A stretch of 64,000 bases of DNA. Source: Archangium lansingense (GTDB taxonomy: Bacteria; Myxococcota; Myxococcia; Myxococcales; Myxococcaceae). The first letter of the stretch is position 1. Every line of letters begins with the position of its first letter. This document shows, in pieces, positions 48,163 through 56,710 of the stretch. A program made the position numbers and the translations under genes. The notes below the pieces were generated by a model that saw nothing but the letters and a program-made list of their open reading frames with translations, ran no database searches and was not told where the DNA came from. The DNA lies in the NCBI RefSeq assembly GCF_026626635.1, contig NZ_JAPNKA010000001.1:11392501-11456500 (forward strand), given 5' to 3'.

Positions 48163-49394
48163 TCACCTCGCTGCTCGCGATCCAGCCGGCGCAAACGCTC
48201 CCAATCGCGGAGCGCCGCCAGCGGATCGCCGGGTTCGGGGGAAGGAAGCTCTGGGGGCTCTGGCCACGAGGATGAAGCATCCGAGGAGAGCGCCACGCCG
48301 GGAGTAGAGGACGACTCAGCCCTGACCAGTTCCCGGGGGAGCAAAGTCTCCCAGCCAATGGATTCCGGCATCGGGAACAGAGAGGACCGCGTCACCGGCG
48401 ATGGGACGGCGCCCATCACCCCTCTCCCTCTGGGAGAGGGACGGGGTGAGGGTGTGAAAGACTCCGGCCCCGGGTTCCCTCGCTCGACCGTACGCGTCTC
48501 GAGAGAGGGTGTGGGCCTCTGGTTCTCCGGGGACGAAGAGGTCTCGGGAAGCGGGCGGAGTGGCAGCGCTCGCGCACGGGTGAAGCGCGCGCCCTCTTGC
48601 GTGCCCGTACGGGATGTCGCGGGAGCAAAGCCACCTTCACGCGGCATCGGAGTGGAAGCCTGCTCACGAGGAACGAGCAGACCACCCCGAGCTTCCCGGC
48701 GCGTGGAGCCGGACACAGGAAACTCAGACCCGGACTCCGGCAGCGGACGAGACGAAAGCTCGGCGGCGTGAGGCCCAGTGAGCGGCGCGGGCACGGACGT
48801 AACGTTCTTCGCGTTCTCCACGAACGAGGCCGCATTCGCCGGTACCTGGGGCTCGGAGGGCTGCACTCGCCGGGTGCCCACCTGCTCCTCGCGAGTGGGC
48901 GGCGAGGGCTTCGCCAGACGAACACGTGGCCGCGACGAGGGCACGGGCACAGCACCCACGCCAGGCACGGGCTCCTGACGAGGAGGGACCACGGGAGCCC
49001 GGGGCAGAGGAGGCACAAGCTCAGGAGGAGCCTCGGGCGGAGGCGGCTGCGCATCCCCCAGATCGAGACCCACGAGCAGGTGCGGCGCACCATGGCGCAC
49101 GCGCTCCACCCAGTCCGCGGGAGGGCCTCGCCGCGTGGATTGCACCAATCGCTGCCAGTGCTCCGGTGGGCCTCCCCCTTCCGGTCCCCTCGTGTCTTGC
49201 GCGGAGGACCCGGACGACGCGGACGACGGCGGGACGACCCTCACCCCTCCCCTCTCCCAGAGGGAGAGGGAGTCTTCCACGGGCGGCTCCACGGTGGGCT
49301 CGTTCAGGACGGACTCCGCCCAATCCTTCACCCACCGCGCCACCACTCGCACCAGGGCTCTCCCCCGGCTCTTGTCGGCATGCTCAGCCGCCAC
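48159..49394 (-). CDS. Pro/Ser-rich CIS-cluster protein of unknown function containing repeat-derived peptides
   Basis: A 411-residue, low-complexity, proline-, serine- and arginine-rich protein between the tube and LysM genes. The GTG at 49394 overlaps the tube stop by 11 bases; longer starts would run inside the tube gene. Residues 1-30 (VAAEHADKSRGRALVRVVAR) and 405-end (LRDWERLRRLDREQRGE) look helical; the middle is disordered. Two copies of an inverted chromosomal repeat lie inside, one per orientation, and encode SLSLWERGGVRV and FTPSPRPSPRGRG. It occupies the place where other systems have small tail proteins. It may be a scaffold or a minimal length determinant (speculative). Confidence 0.65.
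   Translation of the reverse strand: MAAEHADKSRGRALVRVVARWVKDWAESVLNEPTVEPPVEDSLSLWERGGVRVVPPSSASSGSSAQDTRGPEGGGPPEHWQRLVQSTRRGPPADWVERVRHGAPHLLVGLDLGDAQPPPPEAPPELVPPLPRAPVVPPRQEPVPGVGAVPVPSSRPRVRLAKPSPPTREEQVGTRRVQPSEPQVPANAASFVENAKNVTSVPAPLTGPHAAELSSRPLPESGSEFPVSGSTRREARGGLLVPREQASTPMPREGGFAPATSRTGTQEGARFTRARALPLRPLPETSSSPENQRPTPSLETRTVERGNPGPESFTPSPRPSPRGRGVMGAVPSPVTRSSLFPMPESIGWETLLPRELVRAESSSTPGVALSSDASSSWPEPPELPSPEPGDPLAALRDWERLRRLDREQRGE
48419..48452 (+). repeat. Inverted-repeat element copy A inside the Pro-rich gene
   Basis: A 34-base element with the palindromic core CCCTCTGGGAGAGGG and tail GGGGTGAGGG. Its reverse complement nearly equals the element at 49238-49270. The same type of sequence (encoding PSPRPSPRGRG when translated) is a widespread REP-like repeat of GC-rich proteobacteria, usually intergenic. 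Here it is read in frame. Confidence 0.7.
49238..49270 (-). repeat. Inverted-repeat element copy B inside the Pro-rich gene
   Basis: A 33-base element, the opposite orientation of copy A at 48419, differing by about two bases, with the core CTCTCCCAGAGGGAGAGGG. It is translated as SLSLWERGGVRV in the Pro-rich protein. Two in-frame copies about 820 bases apart could recombine by inversion. Confidence 0.7.
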
Positions 49395-49864
49395 GGTTGA
49401 TGGACTCGAAGACGAGCGTGACGGACTCGATGGCCACCATCTGCCCCAGCGCATCCAGCGCCGAGCCCTTCCACCCGCAGGGCCACGCATCCAACAGGTT
49501 CCAGCGGAACACCTCCGTCAGTCCGTCCGGTCCTGTCATCAGGATGGAGACATTCTTGCGGCTCGGCGTGCCGTTCACCGACTCCATGAACCAGTTCCAC
49601 AGCTCGCGCGAAGTGGTCAGCCCGTAGCGCAGGGTGACGTCCCCGTACGCCACCGGCCCCGCCAGCCGGCGCACCACCGCGCCCGCCCCGCCCTCGCGGT
49701 AGCGCAGCGCGTTCACCGTCACCTCCAGCCCGTAGCACTCGGTGAAGTGCCCCTCGTTCACCCCGTTGATGTCCAGCTTGAAGTTGTATCCACGCAGCAG
49801 CTCCGCCTGCGTTCCCGGCTGGGCACCCGGCTCCTGTGGGGGTGGAGTCTCCGCCGTCTTCGGA

Positions 49865-49872
<8 letters not shown>
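49384..49872 (-). CDS. CIS inner tube protein (T4 gp19-like)
   Basis: A 162-residue tube protein of the gp19/Hcp-like phage tail family (Pvc1/Pvc5-like). Typical parts are YNFKLDINGVNEGHFTECYG, VTLRYGLTTSRELWNWF and the C-terminal ALGQMVAIESVTLVFESI. A 25-residue Pro-rich leader precedes the fold. GTG 49872 overlaps the sheath stop by 8 bases and has GGAGG six bases upstream, so it is preferred. Only one tube gene is visible, whereas most eCIS loci carry two. Confidence 0.9.
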
Positions 49873-51082
<1,210 letters not shown>

Positions 51083-51083
51083 G

Positions 51084-51767
51084 TCATCCCTCCTTCAACG
51101 GCAGCCGCACCAACAGCGCCCCCTCCTCGGTGGGGAGCTCCTCGGCACGCACCGCGAGCACTTCTCCCTTCGCACGCACCTCCAGCCGTCCGAGCGGCGT
51201 GTCGGCGGGCACCGAGGCAATGCGGAAGCGGCCCTTCGCGTCGGTGCGCGCGCTCAGGCCCATGGACGGCAGCTCCACCTGGGCATCCGGAATGGGGATG
51301 TCCCCAGGCCCTACGACACGGCCCAGCAGCACCGCTCCTGGCACGGTCCGGGTGATGAGCGGCACCCTCACGCGAGGAATGGCCGGAAGCGGACGCTCGC
51401 GCTCCAGCGGCACACGCAGGCGGAAAGCGGGCCTCGGTGGCACGCCCAGCGCTGCCCACAGCGGCACCGGTACAGGCGTGAGGTCCACCTCGAAGCTCGG
51501 CTCCTCCATGGCCGCGAAGACGAGCTCGCCCAGCAGGTGGTGGGCACGCTCCGGAGATTCCCCACCCGTGGTGACGAGGTAGCAGAGCGACACCCGCAGC
51601 GGGGGCCGGCGCGACGTGCGGGGCGGTGGCGCCGGAGCGAGCTCCAACAAGTAGAGCCCCACGCGCCGCTCCACGGACTCGCGCTCCGGCACGGCCAGAG
51701 AGACAGGCGCATCGCCAAGCACCCGCCCTACCCAGCTCTTCAAGCGTTGATCGACCTCGTCGATCAT
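51084..51767 (-). CDS. DUF4255/Pvc16-like tail cap protein with carboxypeptidase-regulatory-like domain
   Basis: A 227-residue protein. Residues 1-145 fit the Pvc16_N/DUF4255 tail-terminator fold that caps tube and sheath (MIDEVDQRLKSWVGRVL, YLLELAPAPPPR, VSLCYLVTTGGESPERAHHLLGEL). The last 80 residues resemble a carboxypeptidase-regulatory-like beta-sandwich (LLGRVVGPGDIPIPDAQVEL, RTDAKGRFRIASVPAD). ATG 51767 follows AAGGGG and is the homology start; a longer reading frame to 51902 is not supported. It is the first clear gene of the CIS operon. Confidence 0.8.
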   Translation of the reverse strand: MIDEVDQRLKSWVGRVLGDAPVSLAVPERESVERRVGLYLLELAPAPPPRTSRRPPLRVSLCYLVTTGGESPERAHHLLGELVFAAMEEPSFEVDLTPVPVPLWAALGVPPRPAFRLRVPLERERPLPAIPRVRVPLITRTVPGAVLLGRVVGPGDIPIPDAQVELPSMGLSARTDAKGRFRIASVPADTPLGRLEVRAKGEVLAVRAEELPTEEGALLVRLPLKEG

Positions 51768-51927
51768 AAGCCCCTTCGCCGAGGTTTCGGGGATTTCGAG
51801 AGTTGGCTCGCGTACCCTTCCTCGGAGTGCCGCGAGACTGGGCACGTGCCAAAGGCCAAGGAACTGGTCCCAGGGGAGGTAGGGGCGTCCGCGCGCTGAC
51901 ACTCGGGTGCTGCAACGAGCGCGGTGC

Positions 51928-53214
51928 TCAGCGCTTCGGCCAGTCCGCCAACAGCCGCACGGCCTCCTCTTGCTGGCTCCACCCCACCTTGCCGCTCAAC
52001 ATGCGCGGGCTCGAACCGGGGGTCAGGAGGCGGATCTCCTTCCACACCGGTGCGATCGCGTCGTAGCGAGCCTCCCATGCGCTCCAACGCTCACCGCCCG
52101 CGGCGGCCACGGCGCGCTCCACGCACGCATCGAACGCGGCCTCCGAGGGCAGGTACCGGAGCTGCTCGATAAGGTGAGGCATCTCGCCCGCTCTCACACG
52201 CAGGGTAGAGCGCGTGCCGATGATGGCTCGCAGCACCTCCGTCCCCTGATGCCTCGGCAGGAAGGCGACGTAACCGGGACGAAGCACCGCGTACCCCCTT
52301 CGGGAGGTGCCGTCCTGAAGGGTGGCCTCGAAGCAGAGCACATCCGCCAGACGCTCGGTGCGCACGGAGTCCAGCAGCGGCGGCTGGCGGCGCAGCTCCA
52401 TCAGGACCGCGAGGAGATGGCTCTGCGCCATGTCTTGGATGAAGAGCTTCCGCTCGCCCAGGACGCGCACGCCGAGGAAGGAGACCTGGAGCCCCTCCTC
52501 CATGATGGAGCGCAGCGAGAGCTGCACCGGCTCGCCCGTGTAGGGTTTCCACACGAGCCGCTTGCTGGTGAGCCAGTACTTGCCGGAGCACAGCACGCCA
52601 TGGACGATGTTCGCGAAGAGCAGCGACAGCAGCACGAAGGCCAGGAGCCCTCCGCCCCACCGGTTGGCGAGCGGCCCCAGGACGAGTGTCCCGATGAGCG
52701 ACAGGTAGAGCCGGAGCGCGAACGCGAAGTCCGCCGTGTCGCCCTCGAACAGGCGCACCTCGCCCGGGATGGGCTCCAGGGAAATGGCCTCGAAGACGAG
52801 CTTCTCGAGCCGGGAGAGCGCTTCCACCAGGGAAGGAGCACCAGACACGGGCGCCAGCTCATCGAGCCGCTTGCGAACGAGCGCCTCCAGCCGGCTCCGG
52901 AGCATCCAGACGTCCCGAATCGTGACGAGCACCGGGGACTGCACCGGCCAGCCGTCCGCCTGGGCGCGGCGCTGAATGCGCTCCATGGCCTCGTCGAAGG
53001 CGGCTTCGTGGCGCAGCACCGCTTCGAGTGCACCAAGCTGCGCGCGCAGGTGGCGCTTCCACCTCTTGCCCGAGAGGAGCGACTCCAGCGCGGCGTAGCG
53101 CTCGCGCGAAGCCTCCACCACCTCGACACGACCCTCGAGCTGACGGCGCATGTCCTCAGCGCTGGGGACCCCCACCCGGGCAGGGGAAACCTCTGTGCGC
53201 AAGCGCTCGGACAT
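51928..53214 (-). CDS. Membrane protein with coiled-coil N-terminus, upstream of the CIS operon
   Basis: A 428-residue protein of no recognised family. Residues 15-125 are charged and helical, with probable coiled coil (LEGRVEVVEASRERYAALES, EAMERIQRRAQ). Two adjacent membrane helices span about 168-210 (LRLYLSLIGTLVLGPLA and GGGLLAFVLLSLLFANIV). The C-terminal 210 residues resemble PH-like beta domains (YWLTSKRLVWKPYTGEP, RRGYAVLRPGYVAFLP). It lies 160 bases upstream of the CIS cap on the same strand. It could belong to the operon as a second membrane component, but this is not shown. Confidence 0.6.
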   Translation of the reverse strand: MSERLRTEVSPARVGVPSAEDMRRQLEGRVEVVEASRERYAALESLLSGKRWKRHLRAQLGALEAVLRHEAAFDEAMERIQRRAQADGWPVQSPVLVTIRDVWMLRSRLEALVRKRLDELAPVSGAPSLVEALSRLEKLVFEAISLEPIPGEVRLFEGDTADFAFALRLYLSLIGTLVLGPLANRWGGGLLAFVLLSLLFANIVHGVLCSGKYWLTSKRLVWKPYTGEPVQLSLRSIMEEGLQVSFLGVRVLGERKLFIQDMAQSHLLAVLMELRRQPPLLDSVRTERLADVLCFEATLQDGTSRRGYAVLRPGYVAFLPRHQGTEVLRAIIGTRSTLRVRAGEMPHLIEQLRYLPSEAAFDACVERAVAAAGGERWSAWEARYDAIAPVWKEIRLLTPGSSPRMLSGKVGWSQQEEAVRLLADWPKR

Positions 53215-53274
53215 GGTGGCCGAGCAGCATAACGGGTGCGCGGGCCCGCGACGTCCGCGCGCGGCCCACCGGTG

Positions 53275-54189
53275 TCAGGTCGGCGACGCCGCTTGCCCCT
53301 CGGACGAAGCCGGAGCCGGAGCAGGCGTCGAAGCCGGAACAGTGGGCGAGGCCTCCGCGGGAGTCGGCTCACCGGTAGGAGCCGTCGTGCCAGGCGAGGC
53401 AGGGGCGACCTCTCCCTCAGGCGCTGGAGGCAATGCCACCGGAGGCACCACCTCGCCCGCATCGGGTACATGCGCGACCTCCGCCGGAGGACCGGCCGGA
53501 GAACCCGTCACGGGCGAGCCCTCCACGGTCGGGGCACCCGCCTGCGCGCCCTCCGCCGGAGGAGGAGCGGCCGGTGCGGGAGCGGATGGCTGCGCCGGAG
53601 CCTCGGCCTGCTCCACCGGAACCGGAGCGGGCGCCGGCTCAGGCTCGGCCACGAGCGGAGAGAAGCTCGCCTCCACCTGCTTGCCGAGGTTGGCCAGGCC
53701 CTCCTCGAGGTAGCGGCCCAGTCTCGAGCGGATGAGGAGGACCAGGTAGTGCGCGAGGGGGCTGGCGCCGACGTCCCCCTCGTCCACCCACGTCACCCGA
53801 GTGCCCTGGCCCTCGGGGGCGAAGGAGATGCTGCCGTGCAGGAGGTACCGGCCGTGCTCCACCGACATGTCATAGACCACGCCCGTCTTGGGGTCGGCCT
53901 GGGTGAGGGAGAGGGTGCCATTGCCCACGCTCCCGCCGCTCCAGCTATGGACGGCGCCGACGCCCACCTGGGGCCCTCCGTACATCCAGTTGCTGCCCGG
54001 GTACTTCTTCGCGCTCCACGGCCCCCACTCCTGCCAGCGCTCGAGGTTGGCCACATGGCCGTAGATGACCTCGGGCGGGGCCTGGATGATCGTCGAGCGC
54101 TCGACGCGGAACTTCGACGGCAGCGCGAAGCCGATGACGAGCAGCAGCCCCACCAGGGTCGCGAAGGCGATCAGGATCTTCTTGAGCAT
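53275..54189 (-). CDS. SRPBCC-family protein with N-terminal membrane anchor and Pro/Ala-rich tail
   Basis: A 304-residue protein. A membrane segment (KKILIAFATLVGLLLVIGFAL) opens the protein, followed by a START/SRPBCC ligand-binding fold (RSTIIQAPPEVIYGHVANLERWQEWGPW, GTRVTWVDEGDVGASPLAHY). The last 120 residues are almost entirely Pro, Ala, Glu, Gly and Thr, likely disordered. The ATG at 54189 (MLKKIL) is chosen because the anchor starts there. The family binds hydrophobic ligands; the specific role is unknown. It is divergent from the outer membrane protein gene at 54413. Confidence 0.75.
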   Translation of the reverse strand: MLKKILIAFATLVGLLLVIGFALPSKFRVERSTIIQAPPEVIYGHVANLERWQEWGPWSAKKYPGSNWMYGGPQVGVGAVHSWSGGSVGNGTLSLTQADPKTGVVYDMSVEHGRYLLHGSISFAPEGQGTRVTWVDEGDVGASPLAHYLVLLIRSRLGRYLEEGLANLGKQVEASFSPLVAEPEPAPAPVPVEQAEAPAQPSAPAPAAPPPAEGAQAGAPTVEGSPVTGSPAGPPAEVAHVPDAGEVVPPVALPPAPEGEVAPASPGTTAPTGEPTPAEASPTVPASTPAPAPASSEGQAASPT

Positions 54190-54412
54190 CGAGCAATTCC
54201 AGGGGCCAGCTACACCCGGAGGGCACACCGTAGCAGACCCCGGCGATCGGTCGAGCCCTCCCGGAGGCAGGCACCTGTCACCCCCCCGCCGACTCCCGCT
54301 TGTCCGCCCGGCTGCCCTGCCAGGAAGTGAACCGCGTCTTCAGGGTTTCACTCCCGGCCCCGACTCGCGAATGATTCGCTCCGGGCCAGGAGGGTCCGGA
54401 GGGGACGGAGCG

Positions 54413-55132
54413 ATGACCATGACAATCAATCCAAGGGGTGGTCCAGCCACACCGGGCCTCATCAAGGGGTACGCCCGATGTGCCCGCGCCGTCACCTGTC
54501 TGCTGATGCTGGCGCTGGCACCGGGTGCTCGGGCCCAACAGGACCCGGACGACCTGGACATGCCGGCCTCGGAGACGGAGGGCACGGTGGTCACCCCCTC
54601 CACCCCGGATGCGGACGCCGTCCCGCCTTGGCAGACCCGGTACGGCGTGAGGCTGGCCGCGGGCGCGCCCGAGGGCGTGGGACTCTCGGCGGTCATCCAT
54701 CCCCGGCGCTGGCTGCGGGCGCACGTGGGGGCCACGAGGAACACCCTGGGCTTCGGGGCGCGCGGAGGACTGAGCCTCATCCCCCTCGAGCTCATCATCT
54801 CGCCCCTGCTGGAGCTGGAGTACGGCTACTACTTCAACGCGGACTACGAGAAGCTGCTGACGCAGTTGCACGGCCAGCCCACCACGCCGGCCACGGGCAT
54901 CCGCCGGGTGGGCTACCACCAGGTGGCGGGCAGCGTCGGCCTGCAATTCTCCCCCTCGCGCTATGTGACGCTCTTTGGCGGCGTGGGTATCAGCTACTGG
55001 TTCATCGAAGTGGCCAATGCGAAGACCTTCATCTCCGAGGCGGAGGATGATCCGGAGATCACCGCCCGGCCGCTCAACCTCGGTCTCTCCAGCCCGGTGG
55101 CGAAGCTGGGCCTCCTCGTCTATTTCAACTGA
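54413..55132 (+). CDS. Putative outer membrane or periplasmic beta-barrel protein
   Basis: A 239-residue protein. The signal peptide is at residues 20-40 (CARAVTCLLMLALAPGARAQ), preceded by an unusually long n-region from the ATG at 54413, which has GGAG close before it. The mature protein has alternating beta strands with aromatic ends (YGVRLAAGAPEGVGLSAV, LLELEYGYYFNADY, SVGLQFSPSRYVTLFGGV) and ends LLVYFN, a barrel-like C-terminus. No named family is recognised. It precedes a lipoprotein gene by 11 bases and is probably co-transcribed with it. Confidence 0.6.
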   Translation: MTMTINPRGGPATPGLIKGYARCARAVTCLLMLALAPGARAQQDPDDLDMPASETEGTVVTPSTPDADAVPPWQTRYGVRLAAGAPEGVGLSAVIHPRRWLRAHVGATRNTLGFGARGGLSLIPLELIISPLLELEYGYYFNADYEKLLTQLHGQPTTPATGIRRVGYHQVAGSVGLQFSPSRYVTLFGGVGISYWFIEVANAKTFISEAEDDPEITARPLNLGLSSPVAKLGLLVYFN

Positions 55133-55143
55133 CAGGCTCCTCC

Positions 55144-55716
55144 ATGCGTGCCCTTCCCCGCGTCCTCCTGCTGACCGCTACCACGCTGCTCGCTTCCGGC
55201 TGCCGGAAGATCGCCGAGACCTTCTTCGTGGTGAAGGCCGAGACCGAGGAGATCTGCAAGACCCGGCGGAGCATCGAGTTCCCCGCCCCCGCCCCGAGCG
55301 CGAGCCCGGGGACGCTCGAGTACACCTTCGAGTTCCCGCTGGGGCAGATCGGCACGGACATGCCGGAGGGGCAACTCGAGACAGAGTTCCGGCTGAAGCT
55401 GTTCGAGCTCGAAGTCATGGGGGGCGAGGTGGACCTGAGCACGCTCGAGTACGCGAAGGTGTCACTGAGGCGGCCAGGAGCGCAGGAGGTCATCCGGACG
55501 CTGCTCGAGTACCAGCAGCCCTCGCAGGCGTTCTCACCCTCGCGGCTGACGCTGCGTGGGGTGGAAGCAGCGAGCGTGGCGCAGCTGGCACGCCAGGACC
55601 GGCTGGAGCTGGTTTTCGAGGCCCGGGGCACCCTGCCCACCCATGCGTGGACAGCGGACATCCGGGCCTGTGCCGAGCTCCGCGAAGAGGTGCATTACTT
55701 CGAGTTCATCTTCTGA
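55144..55716 (+). CDS. Lipoprotein of unknown function
   Basis: A 190-residue protein with the signal LLLTATTLLASGC ending in a lipobox. The mature part begins RKIAETFFVVKAETEE, followed by a Pro-rich linker and a beta-rich domain with a YTFEFPLGQI strand. No family is recognised. It follows the beta-barrel gene by 11 bases, and its 3' end overlaps the convergent immunity-like gene by 11 bases. Confidence 0.6.
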   Translation: MRALPRVLLLTATTLLASGCRKIAETFFVVKAETEEICKTRRSIEFPAPAPSASPGTLEYTFEFPLGQIGTDMPEGQLETEFRLKLFELEVMGGEVDLSTLEYAKVSLRRPGAQEVIRTLLEYQQPSQAFSPSRLTLRGVEAASVAQLARQDRLELVFEARGTLPTHAWTADIRACAELREEVHYFEFIF

Positions 55717-56368
55717 CGGATGCGGCCAGGACCTGGGAGATCCACGCCCGGGTTTCATCATCTCCGGGCAGCAGGAAGTCAAAGCGAGCGTCTCGGAGCA
55801 TCTGCACCAATTGCTGGTCCCGAGCGAATATTTCGGGCACCTGCCAGGGAAACGCGAGCGCGGCAGACCCAAGCTCCTCATACTCGGGCTCTTCAACGAG
55901 CGCCTCGAGGTAACGCGAGTAGGTATCAAGAAAGCTGTCGATGTTCGAAGCGAGCGGGAGCGCATAGGGCGCTTCGTGCATGTCGAGCTTCACCACCGGT
56001 TGCCATCCCCGCGCATCCGCCAGTCTGGGAACCGTGGCGTAGTAGTAAGCCAACATGTCTTCCTTGCCAAAAACGAGCAGGGAGCCAAAAGGCTCAGCCC
56101 AATCGTGCCGCCAGCGCTCGTTCACTCGGGTCATGCCGGATTCTTGTGCGCCCCCGGCCCGCAGAAGGACGAATCCCTCCTCCAGACCAACAAAGCTCAC
56201 ACGCGAATGAAGCGCGGCGAGAAGTGAATCGACGGGAAGGCCGGCCACGCGCTCTCCCGTGACGAGCGCGGCTGAAGTAGGAGGCTCCTGCCGTATGGGT
56301 AACCCCGACCTCCGGCACACCTCCATCAAACGCTCCAAGCCTGGGAGTGCCCCATCTGAAGGCATCAT
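55706..56368 (-). CDS. SMI1/KNR4 (SUKH)-type immunity protein A
   Basis: A 220-residue soluble protein that resembles SUKH immunity proteins: SLLVFGKEDMLAYYYATVP, then VVKLDMHEAPYALPLASNI and SFLDTYSRYLEALVEE. ATG 56368 is chosen because AGAGG precedes it by seven bases; a TTG start at 56383 is also in frame. It lies 11 bases after the HNH toxin fragment on the same strand, the classical toxin-immunity order. It is a paralogue of the protein encoded at 58090-58740, with the same block order and clearly alignable residues. It would neutralise the nuclease in the producer cell. Confidence 0.7.
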   Translation of the reverse strand: MMPSDGALPGLERLMEVCRRSGLPIRQEPPTSAALVTGERVAGLPVDSLLAALHSRVSFVGLEEGFVLLRAGGAQESGMTRVNERWRHDWAEPFGSLLVFGKEDMLAYYYATVPRLADARGWQPVVKLDMHEAPYALPLASNIDSFLDTYSRYLEALVEEPEYEELGSAALAFPWQVPEIFARDQQLVQMLRDARFDFLLPGDDETRAWISQVLAASVRR

Positions 56369-56379
56369 CACGAATCCTC

Positions 56380-56706
56380 TCAACGACTGGGAAAATAGTC
56401 GCCCAACCTCCGCCGGGCAGCCTTGACGGCCTCGCCAAGAACAACCATCGAATCACTGGCTGAGTAGGGGACATCATACCAGCGCCCGAAACGCTCATCG
56501 ATAATGGCCACGACTTCATCCACTTCTGCAGGGGTCGCGTTGGGCCGCCTGCTCCGAAACTCAGCCCAGATACTGTTGATGTGCTGATGAACCTCATCCC
56601 CCAGCCCCTTGAGGTTTGCCGCAGCGTTGATGTCCTTCTCCGGAAAGAGGTGGGCATATTCCAGTGGGCGGCGGTGATGTACCTCATAGGAGCCCTTGAG
56701 CTTCAT
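56380..56706 (-). CDS. C-terminal HNH/GHH-type nuclease toxin fragment
   Basis: This 108-residue frame carries the nuclease part of a lipoprotein toxin whose upstream frame is broken by a one-base difference in a C-run. Motifs are EVHHRRPLEYAHLFPEKD, DINAAANLKGLGDEVHQHIN and SIWAEFR, a beta-beta-alpha metal nuclease pattern of polymorphic toxins. Read with the same frame upstream, the peptide continues VPPLSKEEKEILRGAARR, a typical linker, so the ATG at 56706 is probably an internal Met rather than a true start. The immunity gene follows by 11 bases. More A/T than surrounding genes suggests transfer. Confidence 0.7.
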   Translation of the reverse strand: MKLKGSYEVHHRRPLEYAHLFPEKDINAAANLKGLGDEVHQHINSIWAEFRSRRPNATPAEVDEVVAIIDERFGRWYDVPYSASDSMVVLGEAVKAARRRLGDYFPSR

Positions 56707-56710
56707 CGAT

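Noticed and set aside
49394..49490. ATG start at 49490 for the Pro-rich CIS gene
   Set aside because: It would lie about 100 bases inside the tube gene and add only Ser/Arg shadow sequence; a GTG overlapping the tube stop is more consistent with the other junctions.
51767..51902. Longer start (51902) for the DUF4255 cap gene
   Set aside because: The extra 45 residues are not homologous, and ATG 51767 has a ribosome-binding site and begins at the domain start.
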